This document shows positions 56,929 through 64,000 of a stretch of 64,000 nucleotides of DNA, piece by piece; the stretch's first letter is position 1; each line of letters starts with the position of its first letter. This stretch comes from Pseudomonas sp. A34-9 (GTDB taxonomy: Bacteria > Pseudomonadota > Gammaproteobacteria > Pseudomonadales > Pseudomonadaceae). Made by a program: the position numbers and the translations under genes. A model generated the notes under the pieces. That model saw only the letters and a program-made list of their open reading frames with translations, was not told where the DNA came from and did not search any database. The stretch covers positions 248,001 to 312,000 of the forward strand of contig NZ_CP119967.1 in assembly GCF_029543085.1 (NCBI RefSeq), in the 5' to 3' direction.

Positions 56929-57966
56929 TCAGGTGCTCTCGCGCTCGATGACTTTGCACTGCAGCAGATTCAAGCGCTGTACATCGACGGTCGGCAGCAC
57001 GCCAAGGCTTTCCAGCACCCGTGTCGCGGCCAGTACACCGATCTCCAGCGCCGGTGGTTTGATCGTGCTCAGGCTCGGCAGGAGCATCTCGGCGAACGGG
57101 TAGTCGCCGAAGCCAAGCACGGCGCAGTCTTCGGGGATTTTCAAACCGGCGCGTTGCCCGGCGAGCAGGCCGCCGGCGGCGAGGTTGTCGTTGGCGAAGA
57201 TGATCGCGTCGGGGCGCGGTGAGGCGTGCATCAGGGCGTCCATCGCCTGTTTTCCGGCCTCGAATGGCGCGCGATCGGCGTCGGGTGCGAACACCCAGGG
57301 TTCTAATCCAGATTCGCGCAGAGTCGCCGTGTAACCGTCGCGCCGCTCCAGTGCGCTGAGGTCACCCGGGGCACTGTTCTGCACGAAGGCGATACGTTGG
57401 TAGCCCTTTTCGAGTAGATATCTGGCGGCTGTTACACCCACTTCAAAATGCGAAAAACCAATCTGCATCGGCTCCCGCTCCGGCTGGTAATCCCACGTCT
57501 CGATCACCGGCACATCCGCCTCGGCAATCATCTTTTCCGTGCCCGTACTGTGGAAGTGACTGGTCAGCACCAGCGCCGCTGGCGACCAGCCAAGAAACGC
57601 GCGCACGGCGTTTTCTTCCTGCTCGGTACTGAAGTAGCTCGACGCCAGCAACAGCTGATAGCCATGGCGGCTGAGCGTGTCGCTGAAGCCTTGAATCGTG
57701 TTGGCGAAGATCGGCCCGGAGATGTTCGGGATCACCATGCCGACGATTTTCCCCCGAGACGAAGCCAGTCCGCCGGCCACCAGATTCGGCACGTAACCCA
57801 ACTCCGCCACCACCGTCGCAATCCGCTCGCGGCGCTCGGGCGAAACCTGCTCGGGTTGATTGAAGTAGCGCGACACGGTAATCGCCGAAACCCCGGCCTC
57901 ACGTGCCACGGCATTCAGGGTCACGCGTCCGGCGCCACGGCGTTTGCGGGGTTTTTCTTCGGTCAT
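56929..57966 (-). CDS. LacI-family transcriptional regulator
   Basis: 345 residues from M at 57966 (AGGGAT upstream). Helix-turn-helix VTLNAVAREAGVSAITVSRY followed by FNQPEQVS. The ligand domain has VAGGLASSRGKIVGMVIPNI, VIETWDYQPEREPMQIGFSH and DAIIFANDNLAAGGLLAGQR. It resembles the gluconate-type GntR subgroup, but no sugar genes are nearby. It is divergent from a TonB-dependent receptor gene (205 bases between starts), which it may control. Confidence 0.87.
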   Translation of the reverse strand: MTEEKPRKRRGAGRVTLNAVAREAGVSAITVSRYFNQPEQVSPERRERIATVVAELGYVPNLVAGGLASSRGKIVGMVIPNISGPIFANTIQGFSDTLSRHGYQLLLASSYFSTEQEENAVRAFLGWSPAALVLTSHFHSTGTEKMIAEADVPVIETWDYQPEREPMQIGFSHFEVGVTAARYLLEKGYQRIAFVQNSAPGDLSALERRDGYTATLRESGLEPWVFAPDADRAPFEAGKQAMDALMHASPRPDAIIFANDNLAAGGLLAGQRAGLKIPEDCAVLGFGDYPFAEMLLPSLSTIKPPALEIGVLAATRVLESLGVLPTVDVQRLNLLQCKVIEREST

Positions 57967-58171
57967 GGTTTGATCCCTGTTAAAAACCAAATCGCATATA
58001 AAAGTAATTTTTCAGTATTGGACGCTCTATGGGTGGCTTGCCAATACTGTCGATGGTAGCGCTAACAAAGCGCGCTGTCTGCTACTCGCTCGAGCGAATG
58101 CCCAAGACACCGATTCAGGCGCTGTCGTCGCAGAACGGCAGCGGTTAAGGGCCAATTTCGAGCGGGCAAAC
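57967..58171. promoter_or_regulatory. LacI/TonB-receptor divergent spacer
   Basis: AT-rich near 57985-58020, where a promoter for either gene may lie. GGTAGCGCTAACAAAGCG at about 58053 contains AGCGCT, a LacI-type operator core. No CTTATTCC element is seen. Confidence 0.35.
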
Positions 58172-60397
58172 ATGCACAACATTCCTGGGGCGAGACAAAC
58201 ACTGGCGCAGTCGATTCGCGCCGCCGGCTGGTTATTCACGGGGTTGGCGGCGTTGCCGTTGCCCAACGCATTCGCTGCCGAGAGCAGTGATCAGGAGCCG
58301 ACTCTCAAATCCGTGACCGTCACTGCCACGCGCCGCGAAGAGTCGCTGCAAAAAGTGCCGGTGGCGGTCTCGGTGATCGACGGCGAACAGCTTGAGCGCG
58401 ATAACCGCAACGGCGTGGCGAGCATCGTCCAGCAGGTGCCATCGCTGAACTTCCGCACTGGCGCTTCGAACAAGGACACCTCGTTGTTCGTGCGCGGCGT
58501 CGGTACGATTTCCACCTCGCCGGGCGTCGAGCCGACCGTGGCGACGGTGATCGATGGCGTGGTCTACGCGCGCCCCGGCCAATCCACTCTCGACTTGCTG
58601 GATCTGGAGCGCGTCGAGGTTTTACGCGGCCCGCAGGGCACGCTGTTCGGCAAGAACGCCTCGGCCGGCGTGCTCAACATCACCAGCAAGGCACCCACCG
58701 CCGAGACCCATGGCTACATCGATCAGTCGTACTACAGCGGCAACGAAAGCCGCAGCCGTTTCGGCATTGGCGGCAGCCTGATTCCGGACACGCTCAAAGG
58801 CTCGATCAGCACGCTGTTCGGCACCTACGACGGCAACGTCGACAACAAACACAACGGTCAGGAGGTCAACGGCTACAACCACCGCGGTGTACGCGGCAAA
58901 CTCGAATTCACCCCGAATGACGACGTCACCTTCACCCTGATCGCCGATTACATGCAGTCCCACGACGACGGCCCCAACGGCGTGGTCAGCAAGTCGTTGA
59001 CCCCGGCCTTTGCCAACGCGCTGAGCCCGGTCGATGCGAGCAGCCACAACCGCGACATCAACACCGACACCCGCAGCCACGTCGAGGACACCAACAAAGG
59101 CCTGTCCGGCCAGCTCGACTGGCAATTGGGCGATTACACCCTGACGTCGATCACCGCATGGCGCGGCTGGGACAACACTCAGTATCAGGACGGCGACCGT
59201 CTCGGCACGGTGACAGCAGCGTTCCCCGGCACGGCGGATAAAGGTGATCTGGCCTTCGATCAATATTCGCAAGAGCTGCGCCTGGCGTCTCCAAAGGGTG
59301 AATTCCTTGAATACGTCAGCGGCCTGTTCTACATGCACGGCAAGGACGACGAAACCTATCAGCGCACATTGACCACGACCACGCGCACCGACCGTGGCGT
59401 CGCCAATTACAGCACCACCAGCAACAGTTACGCAGTGTTTGGCGAAAGCACGCTGAATTTCACCTCGGACTTTCGCGGTATCGCCGGCCTGCGCTACACC
59501 CACGATGATCTGGAATACGATCACCGCCGCGTTTCGACTTCGGCGACCACCGTCAGCGGCATTCAGCCGGCCACCAGCAGCTCAGGTTCTGTCGACGAAG
59601 ACGGCTGGTCCGGCCGCCTCGGTGTGCAGTACGACTTGAGCGATGCCGTCACTACGTATCTGACCTACTCGCGCGGCTACAAAGGCCCGGCCTACAACGT
59701 GTTCTTCAACATGCAGCCGCGTGATACCGAAGCGCTGAAACCGGAAACCTCCAACACTTGGGAAGCGGGGATCAAAGCGACGAGCTGGAACAATCGCCTG
59801 ACCACTAATCTCGCGGTGTTTCACAGCGATTACGACAACTATCAGGCGAACTTCTTTGACACCGTCGCCGGTCAGGTCGTAACGCGCCTGATCAACGCCG
59901 GCAGCGTCAGCACCGAAGGCGTCGAACTCGACTACGCCTTGCAGGCGACCCAACAATTGAAGCTGTCCGGCGCACTGGCCTACACCCGCGCCCGCATCGA
60001 CGAATTCGCCTGCCCGGCGGGCGCGGCGGCGTCGTGCAACGTCAACGGCAAACCGCTGCCGTTCAGTCCGGACTGGAAAAGCTACGTGCGCGCCGACTAC
60101 ACCATCCCGCTGGATAACGGCCTGGATATCGAACTCGGCACCGACTACAGCTGGCAAAGCGAAGTGCAGTACGACATCAGCCAGAACGTCGACACCAAAC
60201 AGGGCGCGTACGGCATCTGGAACGCCAGCGTGGCTTTGGCTGATTACAACAATGGCTGGCGCGTCGCGCTGCTGGGCAAGAACCTCACCGACAAGTCCTA
60301 TTCGCCATTGCTCGCCAGCGGCGGCAACTACATCTACCGCGCCGTGCCACGGGATGACGAGCGCTACTTCGGCGTGCAACTGCGCAAGGATTTCTGA
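58172..60397 (+). CDS. TonB-dependent outer-membrane receptor
   Basis: 741 residues with signal peptide region ending near ANAFAAE-like LPNAFAAES. TonB box LKSVTVTATRREES, plug with VPVAVSVIDGEQLERDNRNG and VEVLRGPQGTLFGKNASAGV, barrel ending VQLRKDF with terminal Phe. It resembles the receptor at 16189 (same VLRGPQGTLFGKN block) but differs in the barrel. The next gene, an FMN monooxygenase, starts 2 bases after the stop, so the imported compound is probably its substrate, likely an organosulfur compound. Confidence 0.88.
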   Translation: MHNIPGARQTLAQSIRAAGWLFTGLAALPLPNAFAAESSDQEPTLKSVTVTATRREESLQKVPVAVSVIDGEQLERDNRNGVASIVQQVPSLNFRTGASNKDTSLFVRGVGTISTSPGVEPTVATVIDGVVYARPGQSTLDLLDLERVEVLRGPQGTLFGKNASAGVLNITSKAPTAETHGYIDQSYYSGNESRSRFGIGGSLIPDTLKGSISTLFGTYDGNVDNKHNGQEVNGYNHRGVRGKLEFTPNDDVTFTLIADYMQSHDDGPNGVVSKSLTPAFANALSPVDASSHNRDINTDTRSHVEDTNKGLSGQLDWQLGDYTLTSITAWRGWDNTQYQDGDRLGTVTAAFPGTADKGDLAFDQYSQELRLASPKGEFLEYVSGLFYMHGKDDETYQRTLTTTTRTDRGVANYSTTSNSYAVFGESTLNFTSDFRGIAGLRYTHDDLEYDHRRVSTSATTVSGIQPATSSSGSVDEDGWSGRLGVQYDLSDAVTTYLTYSRGYKGPAYNVFFNMQPRDTEALKPETSNTWEAGIKATSWNNRLTTNLAVFHSDYDNYQANFFDTVAGQVVTRLINAGSVSTEGVELDYALQATQQLKLSGALAYTRARIDEFACPAGAAASCNVNGKPLPFSPDWKSYVRADYTIPLDNGLDIELGTDYSWQSEVQYDISQNVDTKQGAYGIWNASVALADYNNGWRVALLGKNLTDKSYSPLLASGGNYIYRAVPRDDERYFGVQLRKDF

Positions 60398-60399
60398 CG

Positions 60400-61719
60400 A
60401 TGGGCAGACAGTTGAAACTCGGCGCGTTTCTCATGGCCACCGGGCACCATGTGGCAGCGTGGCGTCATCCTGATGTGCCGGCCAATGCGGGTCTGGATTT
60501 CGCTCATTACAAGCGGTTGGCGCAGATTGCCGAAGCGGCGAAATTCGACGCGCTGTTTGTCGCTGACAGTGTCGCTGCGCCGACCCAGAACATCGCCAGT
60601 CGCATGGCGCGCTCCGATCACTTTGAACCGCTGACGTTGCTCTCGGCGCTGAGTGCAGTGACCGAGCACATCGGTCTGATTGCCACGGCGACCACCAGTT
60701 ACAACGAGCCGTATCACGTGGCGCGTAAATTCGCTTCGCTCGATCATCTGTCGGGTGGGCGCGCGGGGTGGAATCTGGTGACCTCGGACAATGCTGCCGA
60801 GGCGCTTAATTTCGGTCGTGACGAACATATCGGCCATGCCGAACGCTACAGCCGAGCGCGCGAATTTCATCAGGTAGTCACCGGGCTTTGGGACAGTTGG
60901 GAGGACGATGCGTTTGCGCGCGACAAGGCCAGTGGGGCGTATTACGACCCTTCGAAACTGCATGTGCTGGATCACGTCGGTGAACACTTCAGGGTCAAAG
61001 GTCCGCTGAACGTTGCGCGTTCGCCGCAGGGGCAACCGGTGATTGTCCAGGCCGGATCTTCCGAAACCGGTCGCGAACTGGCGGCGCAAACGGCTGAAGT
61101 GGTGTTCACCGCGCAAACTTCATTGGCCAGCGCCCAAGCGTTTTACGCTGACCTGAAAGGACGCTTGCCCAAGTTCGCACGCAGCGCTGATTCTCTGAAA
61201 ATCATGCCCGGCGTTTTCGTGGTTGTCGGCGATACAGAAGCCCAGGCGCAGGAAAAATATGAAACGTTTCAGCAATTAGTCGAACCCGAGGTTGGCGTGG
61301 CCTTGCTTGGGCGTATGCTGGGCAACTTCGATTTGTCGAAGTACCCGCTGGACGGGCCGTTACCGGAGTTGCCGCTGACCGAAAGCGGTCAGCAGAGCCG
61401 GCAAAAATTGCTCACTGAGCTGGCAGGGCGGGAGAACCTGAGCCTCGCCGGACTCGGACGCAAGATTGCTGGCGGACGTGGGCATTACAGCCTGGTCGGT
61501 ACGCCCGAGCAGATCGCTGATCGCTTGCAGGAATGGTTCGAACAGGGCGCGGCGGATGGCTTCAACGTGCTGGTGCCGCACTTGCCGGGCGGGCTCGAGG
61601 ATTTCGCTAATGGCGTGGTCCCGGAACTGCAACGGCGTGGGTTGTTCAGAACTGAATACGAAGGCCGGACATTGCGCCAGAACCTGGGTCTCGCCCGACC
61701 CGACAACCGATTTGTGTAA
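60400..61719 (+). CDS. FMN-dependent monooxygenase (NtaA/SnaA type)
   Basis: 439 residues, luciferase-like family. MGRQLKLGAFLMATGHHVAA, FDALFVADSVAAPTQNIASR, NEPYHVARKFASLDHLSGGR, AGWNLVTSDNAAEALNFGRD and PVIVQAGSSETGRELAAQTA. It is of the subgroup that cleaves sulfur- or nitrogen-carbon bonds in organic compounds with reduced FMN. It is not a close copy of the enzyme at 43.5 kb. It follows the TonB receptor by 2 bases, and an aldo/keto reductase is next. Confidence 0.87.
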   Translation: MGRQLKLGAFLMATGHHVAAWRHPDVPANAGLDFAHYKRLAQIAEAAKFDALFVADSVAAPTQNIASRMARSDHFEPLTLLSALSAVTEHIGLIATATTSYNEPYHVARKFASLDHLSGGRAGWNLVTSDNAAEALNFGRDEHIGHAERYSRAREFHQVVTGLWDSWEDDAFARDKASGAYYDPSKLHVLDHVGEHFRVKGPLNVARSPQGQPVIVQAGSSETGRELAAQTAEVVFTAQTSLASAQAFYADLKGRLPKFARSADSLKIMPGVFVVVGDTEAQAQEKYETFQQLVEPEVGVALLGRMLGNFDLSKYPLDGPLPELPLTESGQQSRQKLLTELAGRENLSLAGLGRKIAGGRGHYSLVGTPEQIADRLQEWFEQGAADGFNVLVPHLPGGLEDFANGVVPELQRRGLFRTEYEGRTLRQNLGLARPDNRFV

Positions 61720-61759
61720 CACGCTCGACACCCATTCAAGACAGACAAGAGAGGATTCG

Positions 61760-62797
61760 ATGACTTACACCGCTGCCGAAAACCGCTACGACTCCATCCC
61801 TTACCGCCGCGTCGGCCACAGCGGTCTGGTGCTGCCGGCGCTGTCGCTGGGCCTGTGGCACAACTTTGGCGACAGCACGCCGATCGACACCCAGCGCGCC
61901 TTGCTGCGCACCGCGTTCGATCTGGGAATCAATCACTTCGACCTGGCCAACAACTATGGCCCGCCGTACGGCAGCGCCGAGATCAATTTCGGCCGCCTGC
62001 TGCGTGAAGACTTCAAGCAGTACCGTGACGAACTGATCATCTCCAGCAAGGCCGGCTGGGATATGTGGCCCGGCCCATACGGCCAGGGCGGTGGTTCGCG
62101 CAAATACGTGCTGGCCAGCCTAGACCAGAGCCTGCAACGCCTCGGTCTGGACTATGTGGATATCTTCTATTCGCACCGCTTCGACCCGGACACCCCACTG
62201 GAAGAAACCGCCAGCGCCCTCGCCACAGCCGTGCAGCAGGGCAAGGCGTTGTACATCGGTATCTCGTCGTACTCGGGGGGGAAAACCCGCGAGATCGCGG
62301 CGCTGTTGAAAGAGTGGAAAGTGCCGCTGCTGATTCATCAGCCGGCGTACAACCTGCTCAATCGCTGGGTGGAAAAAGATCTGCTGGATACCACCGATGA
62401 ACTGGGTACTGGCGTAATTGCCTTCACGCCGCTGGCGCAAGGCCTGCTCACTGACAAATACCTCAACGGTGTGCCGGCGGATGCACGGGTCAATCGTCCG
62501 GGCGGTGGTTCGCTGCAGGCTTCGCACCTGTCCGACGCCAACATCGCTCACGTGCGCGCATTGAACGAGATCGCCAAACGTCGAGGTCAGAGTCTTGCGC
62601 AATTGGCGCTGGCGTGGACGCTGCGCGATCCACGGGTGACTTCTGCGCTGATTGGTGCGAGCCGGCCGGAGCAGATTATCGAAAACGTCGGGGCGTTGAA
62701 GAATCTGAGTTTCAGTGCTGAAGAGTTGGCGGAGATTGACCGGTTTGCCCAAGAGGGCGGGATCAATCTTTGGGAGAAGCCTTCGACGGCGGAGTGA
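61760..62797 (+). CDS. Aldo/keto reductase (YghZ-like)
   Basis: 345 residues from the ATG at 61760 (GAGAGG upstream). Catalytic tetrad D-Y-K-H: FDLANNYGPPYGSAE, IISSKAGW and IFYSHRFDPDTP. NADPH-binding end: GASRPEQIIENVGAL. It reduces aldehydes or ketones; as the third gene after the receptor and monooxygenase it may reduce an aldehyde left after desulfurisation (inference). It is followed by a family-A repeat. Confidence 0.88.
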   Translation: MTYTAAENRYDSIPYRRVGHSGLVLPALSLGLWHNFGDSTPIDTQRALLRTAFDLGINHFDLANNYGPPYGSAEINFGRLLREDFKQYRDELIISSKAGWDMWPGPYGQGGGSRKYVLASLDQSLQRLGLDYVDIFYSHRFDPDTPLEETASALATAVQQGKALYIGISSYSGGKTREIAALLKEWKVPLLIHQPAYNLLNRWVEKDLLDTTDELGTGVIAFTPLAQGLLTDKYLNGVPADARVNRPGGGSLQASHLSDANIAHVRALNEIAKRRGQSLAQLALAWTLRDPRVTSALIGASRPEQIIENVGALKNLSFSAEELAEIDRFAQEGGINLWEKPSTAE

Positions 62798-62828
62798 TGA
62801 AGATTGGGTTGGGTCAGCAAGATCCAAC

Positions 62829-62989
62829 CCCCTCACCCCAGCCCTCTCCCCCAAGGGGGCGAGGGGAAAGGGAGCCGATCTTCACGCTTTTCAAAACTTA
62901 AGTTCAACCAGATATTTCAGGTCGATGTAGTTGGTACAAACACCTCGGTCAGTCCCCTCTCCCTCTGGGAGAGGGTTAGGGTGAGGGGC
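62829..62989. repeat. Family A extragenic inverted repeat, copy 6
   Basis: The left end CCCCCTCACCCCAGCCCTCT is paired with the right end AGAGGGTTAGGGTGAGGGGC. The core has TCAGGTCGATGTAG. It is the shortest copy (about 160 bases), 31 bases after the aldo/keto reductase stop. Confidence 0.84.
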
Positions 62990-63006
62990 TTTTGCTTTTA
63001 AAAGGA

Positions 63007-63849
63007 CTAGCGGAAGAACGGCACATCCCCCAACACCGTAGCCCGCTGCATCACCCGCCGCGCAGGCCGGTAATCATCCACCGCGTAATGCTGGGTCACG
63101 CGGTTATCCCAGAACGCAATATCGTCCTGCTGCCAACGCCAGCGAATGGTGAATTCCGGCCGCGTTGCATGAGCAAACAGAAACTTCAGAATCGCCTCGC
63201 TCTCGGTTTCCGACAGCTCATTGATCTTCGACGTGAAGCCTTCGTTGACGAACAATGAACGCCGCCCGCTCACCGGATGGGTACGAATCACCGGGTGCGA
63301 CAGCGGTGGATTCTTGCGCCGCGCCTCTTCCCACTGCGCCAGGGCTTCAGGCGTATTGCCGTAGCGTTCCAGCGGAAACGAGCGAGTGAAATCGTGGGTG
63401 GCGGTCAATCCTTCGAGCAAACCTTTCATCGGCGCCGACAGCGCTTCGTACGCAGCAATGCCGCTGGCCCACAAGGTGTCGCCACCAAATTCCGGCAACA
63501 GCTTTGCACTGAGTACGGCGCCCATCGCCGGGGTCGGCAGGAAGGTCACGTCGGTGTGCCAGATCGCATTGTCACGCACGTCGGTGACGGCGGTGTCGAG
63601 GATCAGCACTTCTGGTTGTTCGGGCACGTTCGGGTAGATCGGGTGAATGTGCAGGTCACCAAAGTACGCAGCAAAACGCGCCTGTTGCGGTGGTTCGATC
63701 GGCTGGTTACGGAAGAACAACACCTGATATTTGAGCAGCGCCTGCTCGATGGCGTCGCGGTGTTCCAGGCTCAGTGGCTGGCTGATGTCGACGCCGCTGA
63801 TCTGTGCGCCGAGGGCCGAGCTTAATGGGGTGATGTTGAGGCTGCTCAT
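63007..63849 (-). CDS. tauD: Taurine dioxygenase
   Basis: 280 residues from M at 63849. Close to E. coli Tau[21 protein letters not shown], iron ligands H98 and D100 (IWHTDVTF) and H254 ([12 protein letters not shown]), [16 protein letters not shown], and [20 protein letters not shown] followed by FTSKI. It releases sulfite from taurine with 2-oxoglutarate and oxygen. In many bacteria it ends the tauABCD operon; here the transporter genes, if present, would be to the right of the window, beyond a REP hairpin at 63883. Confidence 0.93.
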   Translation of the reverse strand: MSSLNITPLSSALGAQISGVDISQPLSLEHRDAIEQALLKYQVLFFRNQPIEPPQQARFAAYFGDLHIHPIYPNVPEQPEVLILDTAVTDVRDNAIWHTDVTFLPTPAMGAVLSAKLLPEFGGDTLWASGIAAYEALSAPMKGLLEGLTATHDFTRSFPLERYGNTPEALAQWEEARRKNPPLSHPVIRTHPVSGRRSLFVNEGFTSKINELSETESEAILKFLFAHATRPEFTIRWRWQQDDIAFWDNRVTQHYAVDDYRPARRVMQRATVLGDVPFFR

Positions 63850-63882
63850 GGTCTTTCTCTTCAATTCCGGATAACCACCTCA

Positions 63883-63999
63883 CTGTAGGAGCTGCCGAAG
63901 GCTCGGGCCGCGATCGGACGATCTTTTGATCTTGTTTTTAAGAAGATCAAGATCAAAAGATCGTCCGATCGCGGCCCGAGCCTTCGGCAGCTCCTACAG
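63883..63999. repeat. Family D REP, perfect 51-base inverted repeat
   Basis: The left arm (63883-63933, starting CTGTAGGAGCTGCCGAAGGC) and the right arm ending at 63999 are exact complements over 51 bases around a 15-base loop. Relative to 9570 and 30664 each arm has an extra GGGCCGCGATCGGAC-like stretch. It lies upstream of tauD. Confidence 0.88.
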
Positions 64000-64000
64000 G

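Overview
The window reads as chromosomal DNA of a fluorescent Pseudomonas (P. fluorescens group). This rests on the GC-rich coding bias, Pseudomonas-type REP hairpins, and close homologues of AtsA and AtsRBC, AtsK, TriABC, EpsC, BetT and TauD. No rRNA, tRNA, CRISPR array, insertion sequence or phage gene is visible. About 50 protein genes fill almost all of the 64 kb. The spaces between them are rich in four families of extragenic inverted repeats.

Layout. 0-5.3 kb: a 5-hydroxyisourate hydrolase gene (cut by the window edge) and a GlcG/HbpS-like gene, divergent from a CusRS/HprRS-type two-component system across a palindromic operator, then an AraC regulator and a fatty-acid desaturase. 5.5-16 kb: sulfate-ester use, with an AtsA arylsulfatase, an AtsRBC-type ABC importer whose permease is a fused double domain, a LysR regulator divergent from the AtsK alkylsulfatase, a second sulfatase and a second, paralogous LysR regulator. 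16-22.8 kb: a TonB-dependent receptor, an arylsulfate sulfotransferase, a small unknown exported protein and a private TonB-ExbB-ExbD set. 23-29.4 kb: an RBBP9-type hydrolase, an unusual sigma-54 activator-like AAA+ protein, an orphan MetQ and a four-gene polar amino-acid ABC importer. 29.4-39 kb is less obviously sulfur-related: an AAA ATPase, a TriABC-like RND pump with two adaptors, a secreted glycosidase-like protein and a methyltransferase. 39.3-40.7 kb holds an isolated HExxH protein that looks like a toxin or effector. 40.8-47.4 kb is a sulfur operon on the minus strand: two SfnB/DszC-like flavin oxidoreductases, an FMN monooxygenase and MetQ-MetN-MetI. 48.8-53.5 kb: cystine importer TcyJ-TcyL-TcyN with D-cysteine desulfhydrase, divergent from serine acetyltransferase EpsC. 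53.9-57 kb: BetT with a BetI-like operator, a small membrane protein, an orphan HicB and a LacI regulator. 58-62.8 kb: a second TonB-dependent receptor, a second FMN monooxygenase and an aldo/keto reductase. At the right edge is tauD.

Taken together this is a sulfur-scavenging supercluster. It covers outer-membrane uptake, ABC import, release of sulfate or sulfite from sulfate esters, sulfonates and probably sulfones or thioethers, and cysteine, cystine and methionine handling. The most interesting unexplained items are the HExxH protein at 39.3 kb, the sigma-54 activator-like protein with altered GAFTGA and arginine-finger positions and no DNA-binding domain, two tiny ORFs with good ribosome binding sites near sulfur operons (25993-26082 and 47313-47381), a shared CTTATTCC-like motif upstream of several of these operons, and a 160-210 bp repeat present six times.
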